A stretch of DNA of 64,000 bases from assembly GCF_963665245.1 (NCBI RefSeq), contig NZ_OY762267.1, positions 2,108,001-2,172,000 of the forward strand, given 5' to 3'. This DNA comes from an uncultured Paludibaculum sp. (lineage in GTDB: Bacteria > Acidobacteriota > Terriglobia > Bryobacterales > Bryobacteraceae). Each line of letters begins with the position of its first letter. Position 1 is the stretch's first letter. The notes below the pieces were generated by a model, which had not been told where the DNA came from, did no database searches, and was given only the letters and a program-made list of their open reading frames with translations. The translations under genes and the position numbers were made by a program. This document shows, piece by piece, positions 41,636 through 49,725 of this stretch.

Positions 41636-42595
41636 ATGAGACGCCGGACTTTCCTACAAACCGCTGCGTTGAGCGCGGCAGCGCGGCTGGAGCTGTTGGC
41701 CGACACGCCGATGCCGACGGCGACGCTGGGCAAAACGGGCCTGAAGATCTCACGTTTTGTGGTTGGCGGCTACCACATGAACGTCCAGGGCGAGGAGAAC
41801 GCGACGCGGATCATCCATCGCGCGATCGACCTGGGCGTGAATTTCTTCGACAGCGCCAATCTGTATCACAAGGGCAAGAGCGATGAGGTGTACGGGCGGG
41901 CGCTGGAGGGTGGGCGGCGCCAGAAAGTGATGCTGATGTCGAAGTGCGAAGTGTACTCGCGCGACGGGGCGATGAAGGTACTGGAAGAGCAACTGCGCCG
42001 GATGAAGACCGATTACCTGGATTTGTGGGCCTGCCACCAGGTGAGCGAGCACAAGGAAGTGGACCAGATTCTGGCTCCGAACGGTTCGCTGGAGGCGTTT
42101 GTGAAGGCGAAGCAACAGGGCAAGGTGCGGCACATCGGCTTCACCGGCCACCGAGATCCGTCCATCCACCTGCGGCTGCTGGAAGGCGCCGATGTCTGGG
42201 AGACGGTGCAGATGCCCATCAATCTGATCGACCCGCACTATCTGAGCTTCATCACGAACGTGCTGCCGGTGGCGCGCAAGAAGGGGCTGGGCGTGCTGGC
42301 CATGAAGTCGAACGCCATGGGTTCGATTACGAAGCAGCAGGTGGCGAAGATCGAGGACTGCCTGACTTTCACGTGGAGCCAGGATGTGGATGCGGTGGTT
42401 TCGGGCGTGGAGACACCGGAGCAACTGGAAGCAAACATCCTGACGCTGAAGACGATGAAGAAGCTGAGCCAGCAGGAGATCAGCGTGCTGCTGCACAAGA
42501 CAAAGCAAGGCAAGACCGGCAGTCAGGTGGAGCAGTACAAGCTGAAGGAGAGCGGGGCCGGCATGCCGTGCCACAGGGATGGGGATCCGGCCTGA
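41636..42595 (+). CDS. Aldo/keto reductase with Tat-like signal
   Basis: A 319-aa member of the aldo/keto reductase superfamily. The N-terminus MRRRTFLQTAALSAAARLEL looks like a Tat signal (R-R-R-T-F-L). The TIM barrel begins at about 28 (TATLGKTGLKISRFVVGGYH), with the catalytic Asp-Tyr pair in FDSANLYHKGKSDEVYGRAL, the Lys in VMLMSKCEV and the His position in LWACHQVSEH. NADPH-binding residues are in the C-terminal strands (AMKSNAMGS; VVSGVETPEQLEANI). The family reduces carbonyls; this exported subtype has no known substrate. It is divergent from the degP-like gene and convergent with the RidA/PyrD operon. Confidence 0.9.
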   Translation: MRRRTFLQTAALSAAARLELLADTPMPTATLGKTGLKISRFVVGGYHMNVQGEENATRIIHRAIDLGVNFFDSANLYHKGKSDEVYGRALEGGRRQKVMLMSKCEVYSRDGAMKVLEEQLRRMKTDYLDLWACHQVSEHKEVDQILAPNGSLEAFVKAKQQGKVRHIGFTGHRDPSIHLRLLEGADVWETVQMPINLIDPHYLSFITNVLPVARKKGLGVLAMKSNAMGSITKQQVAKIEDCLTFTWSQDVDAVVSGVETPEQLEANILTLKTMKKLSQQEISVLLHKTKQGKTGSQVEQYKLKESGAGMPCHRDGDPA

Positions 42596-42683
42596 ACGGG
42601 GCCGGACGTGCCACCGCTCGCTGACGCTCACGGCTCGGTTCCGGGGGCGGCAGGGCTTGGATGTGCGGTGGGCGCTACTGGCG

Positions 42684-43076
42684 CTACTTCGTGTACGCGA
42701 TGGCTTCGATCTCGACGCGGACGTCGCGGGGGAGGCGTGCGGCCTCGACTGTGGCGCGGGCGGGGGGATTCACGGGAAAGTACCGGCCGTAAATTTCGTT
42801 GACCTTGGCGAAGTCGCCCAGATCCTTCACGAAGATGGTCGTCTTGAGGACGGTGTCGAAAGAGGCTCCGGCGGCTTCCAGCACGGCGCGGAGGTTTTCG
42901 AGAACACGGACCGTCTGTTCCTCAATGCCGCCTTCGACGAGTTGGCCGGTGGCGGGGTCGAGCGGGATCTGGCCGCTGAGGAAGGCGAGTCCGTTCCAGC
43001 GGACGGCCTGCGAATAGGGACCGATGGCTTTGGGTGCTTGTTCGGTAGAGATGATTTCTTTCATGGTTTGTTCCAT
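42684..43076 (-). CDS. RidA family enamine/imine deaminase
   Basis: A 130-aa protein of the YjgF/YER057c/UK114 family. It has the N-terminal signature KAIGPYSQAVRWNGLAFLSG with the substrate Arg in NPPARATVEAARLPRDVRVE and a terminal Glu in EIEAIAY. Active RidA enzymes hydrolyse reactive 2-aminoacrylate and related imines to ketoacids and ammonia, protecting PLP enzymes. The residues expected for activity (Tyr 21-like, Arg 107-like, Glu 122-like) all appear. The start overlaps the pyrD stop by 16 nt, so translation is coupled to dihydroorotate dehydrogenase. Confidence 0.94.
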   Translation of the reverse strand: MEQTMKEIISTEQAPKAIGPYSQAVRWNGLAFLSGQIPLDPATGQLVEGGIEEQTVRVLENLRAVLEAAGASFDTVLKTTIFVKDLGDFAKVNEIYGRYFPVNPPARATVEAARLPRDVRVEIEAIAYTK

Positions 43077-43999
43077 TCGAGCGCGCCAGTGAGGCTGGCT
43101 GCGCTGGCGATACTTTCCTGCTTCAAGAACTGATCGAGTTCCCGGGCGATGCGGATGGGGGCGCGCGGGTCCCAGAAGGTCGCGGTGCCGACCTGGACGG
43201 CCGTGGCTCCGGCGAGCATGAACTCGACGGCATCTTCGCCGGTGGCAATCCCGCCGAGTCCGATGACCGGGATCTTCACGGCGCGGGCTGCTTCGAAGAC
43301 GAGGCGGAGGGCGATGGGCTTGATGGCGGGTCCGGAAAGGCCACCAAAGCCGGCGCCGAGGCGTGGCTTGCGAGTGCGGATGTCGATGGCCAGAGACACG
43401 AACGTGTTGGTGAGGGATAGGGCGTCGGCTCCGGCGGATTCGGCGGCCTGAGCCAGCGGCTCAATGCGGGTGACGTTCGGCGAAAGCTTGACGATCAAGG
43501 GACGGCGGGCGACACGGCGGACCTCGCTGACGAGTTGGCCGAGCAGATCGGGGTCGGATGAGAAGAAGATGCCACCGTGTTTTGTGTTGGGGCAGGAGAC
43601 GTTGAGCTCGTAGGCGGCGACACCCTCGTGGTCCTCAAGGACGCGCACGACCTCGCAGTAGTCCTCAATGGCGTAGCCGAAAACATTCGCGAAGACCGGT
43701 GTGGCATGCTTGCGCAGAGCCGGTAGTTTCTCGGCGACGAAAGCCCGGACACCGATGTTCTGGAGTCCGATGGAGTTCATCATGCCGGCTTCGGCTTCCC
43801 AAACGCGCGGGGGCTTGTTCCCATCCATAGGCTCACGGGAGAGACCTTTGACGACAAAGCCGCCCATCTGGTCGAGGTTCAGGATGGATTCGAATTCGAC
43901 GCCATAAGCAAAGGTGCCGGAGGCGGCCAATACGGGGTTCTTGAGCGGGATACCGCAGAGGGAGACGGCGAGACGGGAAGAGGCGGGGTCACCGGCCAT
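43061..43999 (-). CDS. pyrD: Dihydroorotate dehydrogenase, class 1
   Basis: A 312-aa FMN enzyme oxidising dihydroorotate to orotate in pyrimidine synthesis. It has GIPLKNPVLAASGTFAYG, the orotate-binding block MNSIGLQNIGV, the catalytic Cys in ELNVSCPNTKHGGIFFSSDP, the FMN lysine in PLIVKLSPNVT and the C-terminal phosphate loops VIGLGGIATGEDAVEFMLAG and AVQVGTATF. The Cys base and lack of a membrane N-terminus place it in class 1, most like the NAD-linked 1B form. No pyrK partner is in the window, so the electron acceptor is unclear. ATG 43999 is preferred over 44035 (GGAA just upstream). Confidence 0.94.
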   Translation of the reverse strand: MAGDPASSRLAVSLCGIPLKNPVLAASGTFAYGVEFESILNLDQMGGFVVKGLSREPMDGNKPPRVWEAEAGMMNSIGLQNIGVRAFVAEKLPALRKHATPVFANVFGYAIEDYCEVVRVLEDHEGVAAYELNVSCPNTKHGGIFFSSDPDLLGQLVSEVRRVARRPLIVKLSPNVTRIEPLAQAAESAGADALSLTNTFVSLAIDIRTRKPRLGAGFGGLSGPAIKPIALRLVFEAARAVKIPVIGLGGIATGEDAVEFMLAGATAVQVGTATFWDPRAPIRIARELDQFLKQESIASAASLTGALEWNKP

Positions 44000-44069
44000 T
44001 GCTTCCAGTGTAGCGAAGGACGTGCGAACGGCCAACGTGAGTGAGGCCGCCGGCTGGAGGACTTTCCAC

Positions 44070-44108
44070 TTGACATCACCCGAGCTCCATACATACTAGT
44101 TGGTATGT
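44070..44108 (+). promoter_or_regulatory. Promoter and dyad operator overlapping the tetR start codon
   Basis: TTGACA (44070-44075) is followed after 16 nt by CATACT (44092-44097, four of six consensus). The predicted transcription start is about 44104-44105, at the ATG itself, suggesting a leaderless mRNA. The dyad ACATAC (44091-44096) / GTATGT (44103-44108) spans the -10 and the start codon and is of the TetR operator type, fitting autorepression. Confidence 0.6.
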
Positions 44109-44731
44109 TAGCTGCGAAGCAGGGCCGGACGAGGGCGCGGCGCGATCCGGGGAAGACGCGGGAGGCGCTGCTGGAGGCAGCCTTCGACAACATGTACCGG
44201 TCGGGATTTCAAGGTACTGATCTGGATAGCATTCTGGAGACCGCCGGAGTGACGAAGGGCGCGCTGTACCACCACTTCCAGAACAAAGAGGCGCTGGGCT
44301 ACGCAGTGGTGGACGAGGTGATTGGACAGATTACGCAGGAGAGGTGGGCGCAGCCGCTGGAGGGCGCGGAAGACCCTATCGGCCGGCTGATCGCGATTGT
44401 GCAGTCGACGTCACTGCTGCAGGAGCACGTGGAGCGGGGTTGCCCGCTGAACAATCTAGCACAGGAGATGTCTCCTCTGGACGAGGGGTTTCGAACGCGG
44501 ATCGCGGCGCAGTTCAACGCGTGGCGGGGGGCGATCGCGACGGCATTGCGGTCGGGACAGGAGCGCGGCCTGGTGCGCGGCGGAGTGGATACGCTGGAGG
44601 CCGCGACGTTTCTGGTGGCGACGTACGAGGGGTACATCTCTCTGGCGAAAAACGCGCAGGACTTCCGGGTGTTGCAGTCGGGCAAGAAGATCATGGTGCG
44701 GTATCTGGAGACACTGCGGGCACCTGCGTGA
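44105..44731 (+). CDS. TetR/AcrR family transcriptional regulator
   Basis: A 208-aa repressor. Residues 15-65 form the HTH (GKTREALLEAAFDNMYRSGF, then GVTKGALYHHFQNKEALGYA). The ligand-binding domain is marked by the TetR_C-type segment GCPLNNLAQEMSPLDEGFRT, a motif of the AcuR/YxaF-like group that responds to aldehydes, acrylate or aromatic ligands. No upstream ribosome site exists and the predicted transcript begins at the ATG. The likely operator overlaps the start codon, and a second copy of that sequence lies 40 nt after the stop. Confidence 0.92.
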   Translation: MLAAKQGRTRARRDPGKTREALLEAAFDNMYRSGFQGTDLDSILETAGVTKGALYHHFQNKEALGYAVVDEVIGQITQERWAQPLEGAEDPIGRLIAIVQSTSLLQEHVERGCPLNNLAQEMSPLDEGFRTRIAAQFNAWRGAIATALRSGQERGLVRGGVDTLEAATFLVATYEGYISLAKNAQDFRVLQSGKKIMVRYLETLRAPA

Positions 44732-44770
44732 GGGGCGGATCGATTGGGTCCGATTGATGACCGGCCTCTT

Positions 44771-44785
44771 ACATACCAACCAGGT
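44771..44785. promoter_or_regulatory. Second TetR operator-like site between convergent genes
   Basis: ACATACCAACCAGGT matches the reverse complement of the tetR operator (ACATACCAACTAGTA) at 13 of 15 positions, but its second half site is degenerate. It stands between the 3' ends of tetR and the beta-lactamase-like gene, where no promoter is expected. Confidence 0.4.
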
Positions 44786-44845
44786 GGTTGGCGGCGCATT
44801 GACCGTCAACCGGGCGTGCTCCAGCGCGTCCGGATGCGCTTGAGT

Positions 44846-45676
44846 CTAGCGGGCGGCAGCCGTTTTGGCCTCTTCCTGCGCCAACTGTTTGCGGAACTGC
44901 TGCTCACAGCGGGCGACGGCGGCCTTGTAGCCCTGGGGGTCGACGAACGAGCCGGTCTTCACCTTCTTCGCCATGTCGTATTGCGAAGCGTGGGCAGCGA
45001 GCCAGATCTCCGGTGACAGGCGGCGCTGTTTAGCGAAGGTCTCTTCGCAGTCGGCGATGATGCGGGGGTACTTCGCATTGCCCACCAGCGGCATGATGAT
45101 GGTCTCCATGTTGGCGAAGGCGAGCAGGCGCTTCTGGCCTTTGTCGTCGACCGTCATGGTGTAGCTGACACTGCCTTTGGAATGGCCCGGTGTGGTGAGA
45201 ACGGTGAGCTCCGTCGAGCCCAGCTTGATCACCTCACCGTCCTTCAGGACACGATCAACGTGAATGGGCGCGAAGGCGTATTCCGGACCAAGGTACGGGT
45301 CGCTCTTGCCGCCATCCGCCATGATGGGCGCATCGGCTTCCGTGGCGTAGACCTTGGCTCCGGTGAGCTTGCGGACCTCTTCCATGGCTGCCACATGATC
45401 GAAGTGAGCCTGCATGTTGAGCAGGATCTTGACGTCCTTCAAATGGAAGCCGAGTTTCTCGACGCTCTGCTGGAGCAAAGGCACGGAATCCGCCAGACCG
45501 GTGTTGATGAGGATGTGGCCCTGCGGACTGGTGATGAGGAAGCTGGCGAGGTCCTCGGTTCCGACGTAGTAGACGTTACCGGCAATGTGATGGGCCGGGA
45601 AAGGTTTCTTCCAGCCGGGGTTCACATCGGCGGACAGGAGTTGGAGGGAAAGGAGAGCAATGAAGAGCAAGCGCAT
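44846..45676 (-). CDS. Subclass B3 metallo-beta-lactamase-like protein (GOB-type Gln variant)
   Basis: A 276-aa exported protein with a signal peptide (MRLLFIALLSLQLLSA). The B3 pattern is clear: NPGWKKPFPAHHIAGNVYYV, GHILINTGLADS, the first metal motif QAHFDH (89-94), TTPGHSKGSVSYTM with the second-shell His, and WLAAHASQYDM with the third. The first ligand of the canonical HxHxDH is Gln, the substitution known in the GOB enzymes, whose surrounding segments this protein also resembles. GOB-type enzymes hydrolyse beta-lactams using mainly one zinc. Environmental B3 homologues are frequent in Acidobacteria, and whether this one is active on beta-lactams cannot be told. ATG 45676 starts the signal peptide. 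Confidence 0.85.
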   Translation of the reverse strand: MRLLFIALLSLQLLSADVNPGWKKPFPAHHIAGNVYYVGTEDLASFLITSPQGHILINTGLADSVPLLQQSVEKLGFHLKDVKILLNMQAHFDHVAAMEEVRKLTGAKVYATEADAPIMADGGKSDPYLGPEYAFAPIHVDRVLKDGEVIKLGSTELTVLTTPGHSKGSVSYTMTVDDKGQKRLLAFANMETIIMPLVGNAKYPRIIADCEETFAKQRRLSPEIWLAAHASQYDMAKKVKTGSFVDPQGYKAAVARCEQQFRKQLAQEEAKTAAAR

Positions 45677-45804
45677 TAGTGACAGTATCGCGCGAGCGGC
45701 CGGGGCGTGGGTCACTGGCCGGGTCGAAGTTACAGCGGCAAACCGCGGGGCTGGTGCCGAAAGGGCACTTGCAGTGTCAAGGCCATGGCTGGGATACTGC
45801 GGCG

Positions 45805-46725
45805 GTGGAGTCCACTCTCTCCGAACTGTCAGAACGTTTGATTGCTTCCTACACTTGCTGCGGCGGCATCAATCACATCGACGGCAAGAATCTGCCCGCC
45901 AAAAACGCGATTGCCGAAATCACGGTGGACCTGCTGCGGCTGCTGTTTCCAGGGTTCTTCGATGAGTTCCTGATCCACTCGTCGGAGATCCAGGCCGAGA
46001 CTGTGGAACTGATGGGCAGCGTGCTGGTCCGGCTGGAGAACGAGATCTACAAGAGCCTGGAGTACAGCACGCCGAAGGAACTGGCCAACCAGGACCTGAA
46101 AGACGCGGCGCGCCGGCTAACCTTGAAGTTCCTGGGCAATCTGCCGCGCATCCGGGAGCTGCTGCAAACGGATGTGGAAGCGGCCTATGAGGGCGATCCG
46201 GCTGCGCTCAGCAAGGACGAGGTGATTGTGGCGTATCCCTTTGTGGAAGCGATCGCCGCACAGAGACTGGCCCACGAGTTGTATCTCGACCATGTACCGC
46301 TGATTCCCCGCATCATGACGGAGTGGGCGCACTCGAGGACGGGCATGGATCTGCATCCCGGCGCGCGCATTGGAACCCACTTCTTTGTGGACCACTGCAC
46401 GGGCACGGTCATCGGCGAAACGTCGGTAATCGGCAACCACGTGAAGATGTACCAAGGTGTAGGCTTGGTGGCGAAGTCGCTGGCCGCGGGGCAGGCGTTG
46501 CGCGGGCAGAAGCGGCATCCCACCATCGAAGACAAGGTCACGATCTACGCCGGGGCGACGATCATGGGCGGCGACACGGTGATTGGTGCAGGCAGCACAA
46601 TTGGGGCGAGCGTATTCGTCACCACAAGTGTGCCGCCCTATTCGCTGGTGATTCAGGAAGCGGCGGAGACGAAAGTAATCCAGAAGCGGCCGAGTTCCAG
46701 CTACGAGATCGATTTCCAGATCTGA
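45805..46725 (+). CDS. cysE: Serine O-acetyltransferase (long-N-terminus type)
   Basis: About 306 aa from the GTG at 45805. The N-terminal helical domain begins ELSERLIASYTCCGGINHID and continues through LLRLLFPGFFDEFL. The left-handed beta-helix starts near IPRIMTEWAHSRTGMDLHPG, with the catalytic His in GTHFFVDHCTGTVIGETSVI and the CoA region KRHPTIEDKVTIYAGATIMG. The enzyme makes O-acetylserine for cysteine synthesis. The last residues EIDFQI end in Ile, the residue that lets CysE dock in cysteine synthase. The open frame extends to 45679 but overlaps the beta-lactamase-like gene's start region. miaE follows 43 nt downstream. Confidence 0.9.
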   Translation: MESTLSELSERLIASYTCCGGINHIDGKNLPAKNAIAEITVDLLRLLFPGFFDEFLIHSSEIQAETVELMGSVLVRLENEIYKSLEYSTPKELANQDLKDAARRLTLKFLGNLPRIRELLQTDVEAAYEGDPAALSKDEVIVAYPFVEAIAAQRLAHELYLDHVPLIPRIMTEWAHSRTGMDLHPGARIGTHFFVDHCTGTVIGETSVIGNHVKMYQGVGLVAKSLAAGQALRGQKRHPTIEDKVTIYAGATIMGGDTVIGAGSTIGASVFVTTSVPPYSLVIQEAAETKVIQKRPSSSYEIDFQI

Positions 46726-46768
46726 ACGATGTCGACCGAACGGGTGGCAGCGCGTTACCTTTGAAGCT

Positions 46769-47392
46769 GTGAAGAAGCTGGAACCAGCCGAGATCGAGGA
46801 GATGCCGCTGCTGTCACGGACGCCCGCGGAATGGGCGCGCGCCGTGCTCGCGGAGCCGATGCGGCTGCTGGTGGATCACGCCTTTCTCGAGAAGAAGGCG
46901 GCCACCAACGCGCTGGAGCTGCTGACGCGCTGGCCCAACGACTGGCTGGACGGCTGGGTGGAGACGATGACCGCCGTAGCGCGGGACGAAACAGCGCATC
47001 TGGCGCAGGTGACGCGCATCCTGCTGCGAAGGGGTGGGCGCCTGGAGCGAGTCCACAAGAATCCCTATGCGAACGCGCTGCGGCTGATGGTGCGCAAGGG
47101 CGAGGCGACGGAACTGCTGGACCGCCTGCTGATCTCGGCGCTGATCGAGGTGCGATCGTGCGAGCGATTTCTGGCTCTGGCGGAAGCGTCGGAGGACCGG
47201 GAACTGGCGGAGTTCTACAAGGCGCTGTACGCATCGGAGTCGGGCCACTACCGGGTGTTTCTGATGCTGGCGCGGAAGGTCGCCACGCCCGCGGTGGCCG
47301 ACGCACGGTGGCGGGCGATGCTGGAAGCCGAGGCGCGAATTCTCGGTGAACAGGAAATGGGTCCGCGGATCCACTCTGGCTGGCGGCCGTAG
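46769..47392 (+). CDS. miaE: tRNA 2-methylthio-N6-isopentenyladenosine hydroxylase
   Basis: A 207-aa diiron protein of the MiaE family, ferritin-like. The carboxylate/His ligands appear in AVARDETAHLAQVTRILLRR (E-x-x-H), LLISALIEVRSCERFLALAE and FYKALYASESGHYRVFLMLA (E-x-x-H). The N-terminal LLVDHAFLEKKAATNALELL supplies another Glu. The enzyme hydroxylates ms2i6A37 to ms2io6A37 in tRNAs that read UNN codons. A GTG start at 46769 is used. It probably lies in one transcript with cysE. Confidence 0.88.
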   Translation: MKKLEPAEIEEMPLLSRTPAEWARAVLAEPMRLLVDHAFLEKKAATNALELLTRWPNDWLDGWVETMTAVARDETAHLAQVTRILLRRGGRLERVHKNPYANALRLMVRKGEATELLDRLLISALIEVRSCERFLALAEASEDRELAEFYKALYASESGHYRVFLMLARKVATPAVADARWRAMLEAEARILGEQEMGPRIHSGWRP

Positions 47393-47503
47393 CGCCCGTG
47401 TGTAAGGCGTAGGAATTCAGACCATAATCTCCCGAATCACTTAACTATTCTTTACAGCGCTGCTTCTCAAGCACCGGCGGAAGGCGTCGATTGTAGGGGT
47501 AGC

Positions 47504-48097
47504 ATGTCTGTAAACGCGATCAACAGCACGCTTTCGGCAACCTCGCTGGAAAGCATACTCAAAACGCGGTCGACGGGCACTTCCGAGGCATCGGGAGTAA
47601 CGTCGGATCCGCAGGCAAAGGTGTCAACCCTGGGCAATCTCATGTCGCAGTTGAATGAATTGCAGCAGTCCGATCAGGAGCAATTCAAGACGACCACGTC
47701 GAAGATTGCCGAGAAGTTGAAGGAGGCAGCCGCGGAGGCTAGCGAAAGTGGCGACTCGGAAAAAGCGACGAAGCTGAGCGAGTTGGCACAGAAGTTCGAA
47801 ACGGCGTCGGAGACCGGAGAGATGCCGGATCTGCGGCCACCGGATGGGATGAAGGGACCTGGCGGACCGCCGCCTGGTGGGCCGCCGCCGACGGACTCGA
47901 GCACTAGCAGCACGAGTTCCACGGAGGACGACGACAGCAGCACGACCGACAGTACGGATAGCACGGATTCTACGACGAGCGCGGTGCTGGCGGCGTACAA
48001 AGAGATGATGGCGTTGTTGGAGAAACAGGCGGGTACTGACCCGATGTCAACGCTCACCGATGTCCTGGAGAGCGTTTTTTCGGAGCAGACCGCGTAG
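47504..48097 (+). CDS. Low-complexity Ser/Thr/Asp-rich protein of unknown function
   Basis: A 197-aa protein without a classical signal peptide. Residues 1-60 are Ser/Thr-rich (MSVNAINSTLSATSLESILK). Residues 60-110 form a charged helix (KIAEKLKEAAAEASESGDSE). Then come a Pro/Gly stretch (GMKGPGGPPPGGPPP) and a run of Ser-Thr-Asp units (TEDDDSSTTDSTDSTDSTTS), ending in a helix AVLAAYKEMMALLEKQ. The N-terminus resembles those of non-classically exported or appendage-linked proteins, but I recognise no family. It is followed by a hairpin at 48111-48140. Confidence 0.7.
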   Translation: MSVNAINSTLSATSLESILKTRSTGTSEASGVTSDPQAKVSTLGNLMSQLNELQQSDQEQFKTTTSKIAEKLKEAAAEASESGDSEKATKLSELAQKFETASETGEMPDLRPPDGMKGPGGPPPGGPPPTDSSTSSTSSTEDDDSSTTDSTDSTDSTTSAVLAAYKEMMALLEKQAGTDPMSTLTDVLESVFSEQTA

Positions 48098-48110
48098 ATC
48101 CCCACCTTTG

Positions 48111-48140
48111 GGACGGGCCCTGCGTGGGGCTGGTCCGTCC
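48111..48140 (+). terminator. Hairpin after the Ser/Thr/Asp-rich gene
   Basis: GGACGGGCC (48111-48119) pairs with GGTCCGTCC (48132-48140) with one mismatch and is followed by TTGTCC. The T run is short, so this is a moderate terminator candidate, possibly shared by the convergent phosphatase gene. Confidence 0.5.
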
Positions 48141-48160
48141 TTGTCCAATCGACAGAATAA

Positions 48161-49702
48161 CTAAGCCCAGTCGGGGCGGCGACGGAGCAGGACTCCAGCG
48201 GCTTCCTTGAACTGCCGTGCCTTGACCGGATCCATGGACGGGTTTTTGAACTCAACGTCCATCAGGGCCGTGAGGTGCGGGAAGATCTCGGTGTTGCGCA
48301 CGAATCCGGTAAAGCGTTCGGCGCCGGGACCGAGAGCCGTGAGCAGCGTGTAATCCGAGGTGTGGGTGGAGCCCGTCCATCCGATGCCGGTGTGGTTCCC
48401 GACCACTTGCCCCATGAGACTGGAGAGCGAGTCGAGCTGGCGGTTGATGCTAAGCTTCTTCGTCCCGCTGCCCGCCTTGCGTAGAACATCGATTTCGTCC
48501 GCGGCCAAGTCAAAACCAAAGTGATAGCGAGCCAGTTCCTGGACGCGCTCGGCGGTTGGGACTGGTTTGGCCGGGACAGTGACGCCGGTCGCCTTCATTG
48601 TGTACTCGGCTGTACCACCCAGGCGGGGCGAGATGGCATAGAACGAGCTATTCACGTGGGCGAGACGCTCAAAGCATCGCGTGCTTTCCGTATACTCAGT
48701 GCCCATGCCGACCAGCCCCGGGTTGGCGTTTCCATGATCGCTGGTGACGACCACCAGCGTCTCAGGGTGTTTTTCCGTGAACTGAAGAACCGTTTCCACG
48801 GCTTCGTCGAAGGCGAGCATATCCCAGAGGAGGGCCGCGGCATCGTTGGCGTGCGCGGCGTGGTCGACGCGGCCGCCTTCCACCTGGAGCAGGAAACCGT
48901 TGGGGGCGTGCGACAGGGCGTTCAGCGCGGCCGAGGTCATCTCGGCGAGGGTCGGCACGAGATCCTGGGCGGCCTGATCGGCGCGGCGGTCGATGGAGTA
49001 AGGCAGGTGGCTGGCACTGAAGAGGCCAAGCATGCGGGCGCTGCCCAGTTTGGCGAGGTCGCCGCGTGTGGGCGCGCAGCCGTAGCCCTTCTGGCGGAAG
49101 GCGGCGATCATGTCGCGCTTGTCGGCGCGGGCGGACGGATCGAAGAAGCGACGGCCCCCGCCGAGGATAACGTCCACGCGGTCGAGGTACTGCTCGGCGA
49201 TGATGTGCTCGTCGTCGCGGTGTTTCACCGACGCGGCAAAGCCCGCCGGCGTGGCGTGCGTGACCGTCGCGGTGGTGACCAGACCGACGCGTTTGCGCTG
49301 ATGACGGGCGAGATCTGCGATGGGGGTCAGGCCAGTCCCGTCAGGCAGAACATTCACCCAGCCGTTAAAGATGCGCGAGCCAGAGCCCCAGCAAGAGGCG
49401 GAAGAGGAGGAGTCCGTCACCAGGGAATCGAGCGACGCTTCATCCATCCAGCCGCGTTGGGCCTCGGGCCGGTCGAGCAACGCCTGCCAGAGAATCCCTT
49501 TGCCTCGAATGAGTTGCGAGAAATGATCGGCGAGGGGCAGGACGCTGGGGCTCATCCCGTCGGCGACCATCCAGATAATGTTCCTGGGCCTGGCGCCGGG
49601 CTTGAGTTGTGCGCCGTGAAGGGCTTCGAGACTCCCGCCCAGCGCGGCCAGCGCGCTGGCGCGCCCGAAGAAACCCCGTCTGTTGAGTTGTTGCTTCGCC
49701 AT
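48161..49702 (-). CDS. Alkaline phosphatase with Tat signal
   Basis: A 513-aa PhoA-superfamily enzyme. The N-terminus MAKQQLNRRGFFGRASALAA is a Tat signal (N-R-R-G-F-F). The metal/active-site motifs are present: NIIWMVADGMSPSVLPLADH (first Asp), the nucleophile Ser in SLVTDSSSSASCWGSGSRIF, a His/Asp set in GGRVDHAAHANDAA, and VVVTSDHGNANPGL and STHTSDYTLL at the C-terminal end. The enzyme removes phosphate from monoesters in the periplasm. It is the last gene of a compact five-gene operon (starts 23 nt after the hydrolase stop). Confidence 0.93.
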   Translation of the reverse strand: MAKQQLNRRGFFGRASALAALGGSLEALHGAQLKPGARPRNIIWMVADGMSPSVLPLADHFSQLIRGKGILWQALLDRPEAQRGWMDEASLDSLVTDSSSSASCWGSGSRIFNGWVNVLPDGTGLTPIADLARHQRKRVGLVTTATVTHATPAGFAASVKHRDDEHIIAEQYLDRVDVILGGGRRFFDPSARADKRDMIAAFRQKGYGCAPTRGDLAKLGSARMLGLFSASHLPYSIDRRADQAAQDLVPTLAEMTSAALNALSHAPNGFLLQVEGGRVDHAAHANDAAALLWDMLAFDEAVETVLQFTEKHPETLVVVTSDHGNANPGLVGMGTEYTESTRCFERLAHVNSSFYAISPRLGGTAEYTMKATGVTVPAKPVPTAERVQELARYHFGFDLAADEIDVLRKAGSGTKKLSINRQLDSLSSLMGQVVGNHTGIGWTGSTHTSDYTLLTALGPGAERFTGFVRNTEIFPHLTALMDVEFKNPSMDPVKARQFKEAAGVLLRRRPDWA

Positions 49703-49725
49703 ATGTCCTATCGACCAGTTTACGA

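Noticed and set aside
40486..41886. Plus-strand ORF of 466 aa
   Set aside because: Antisense to the protease gene; its end also runs in the wrong frame through the aldo/keto reductase.
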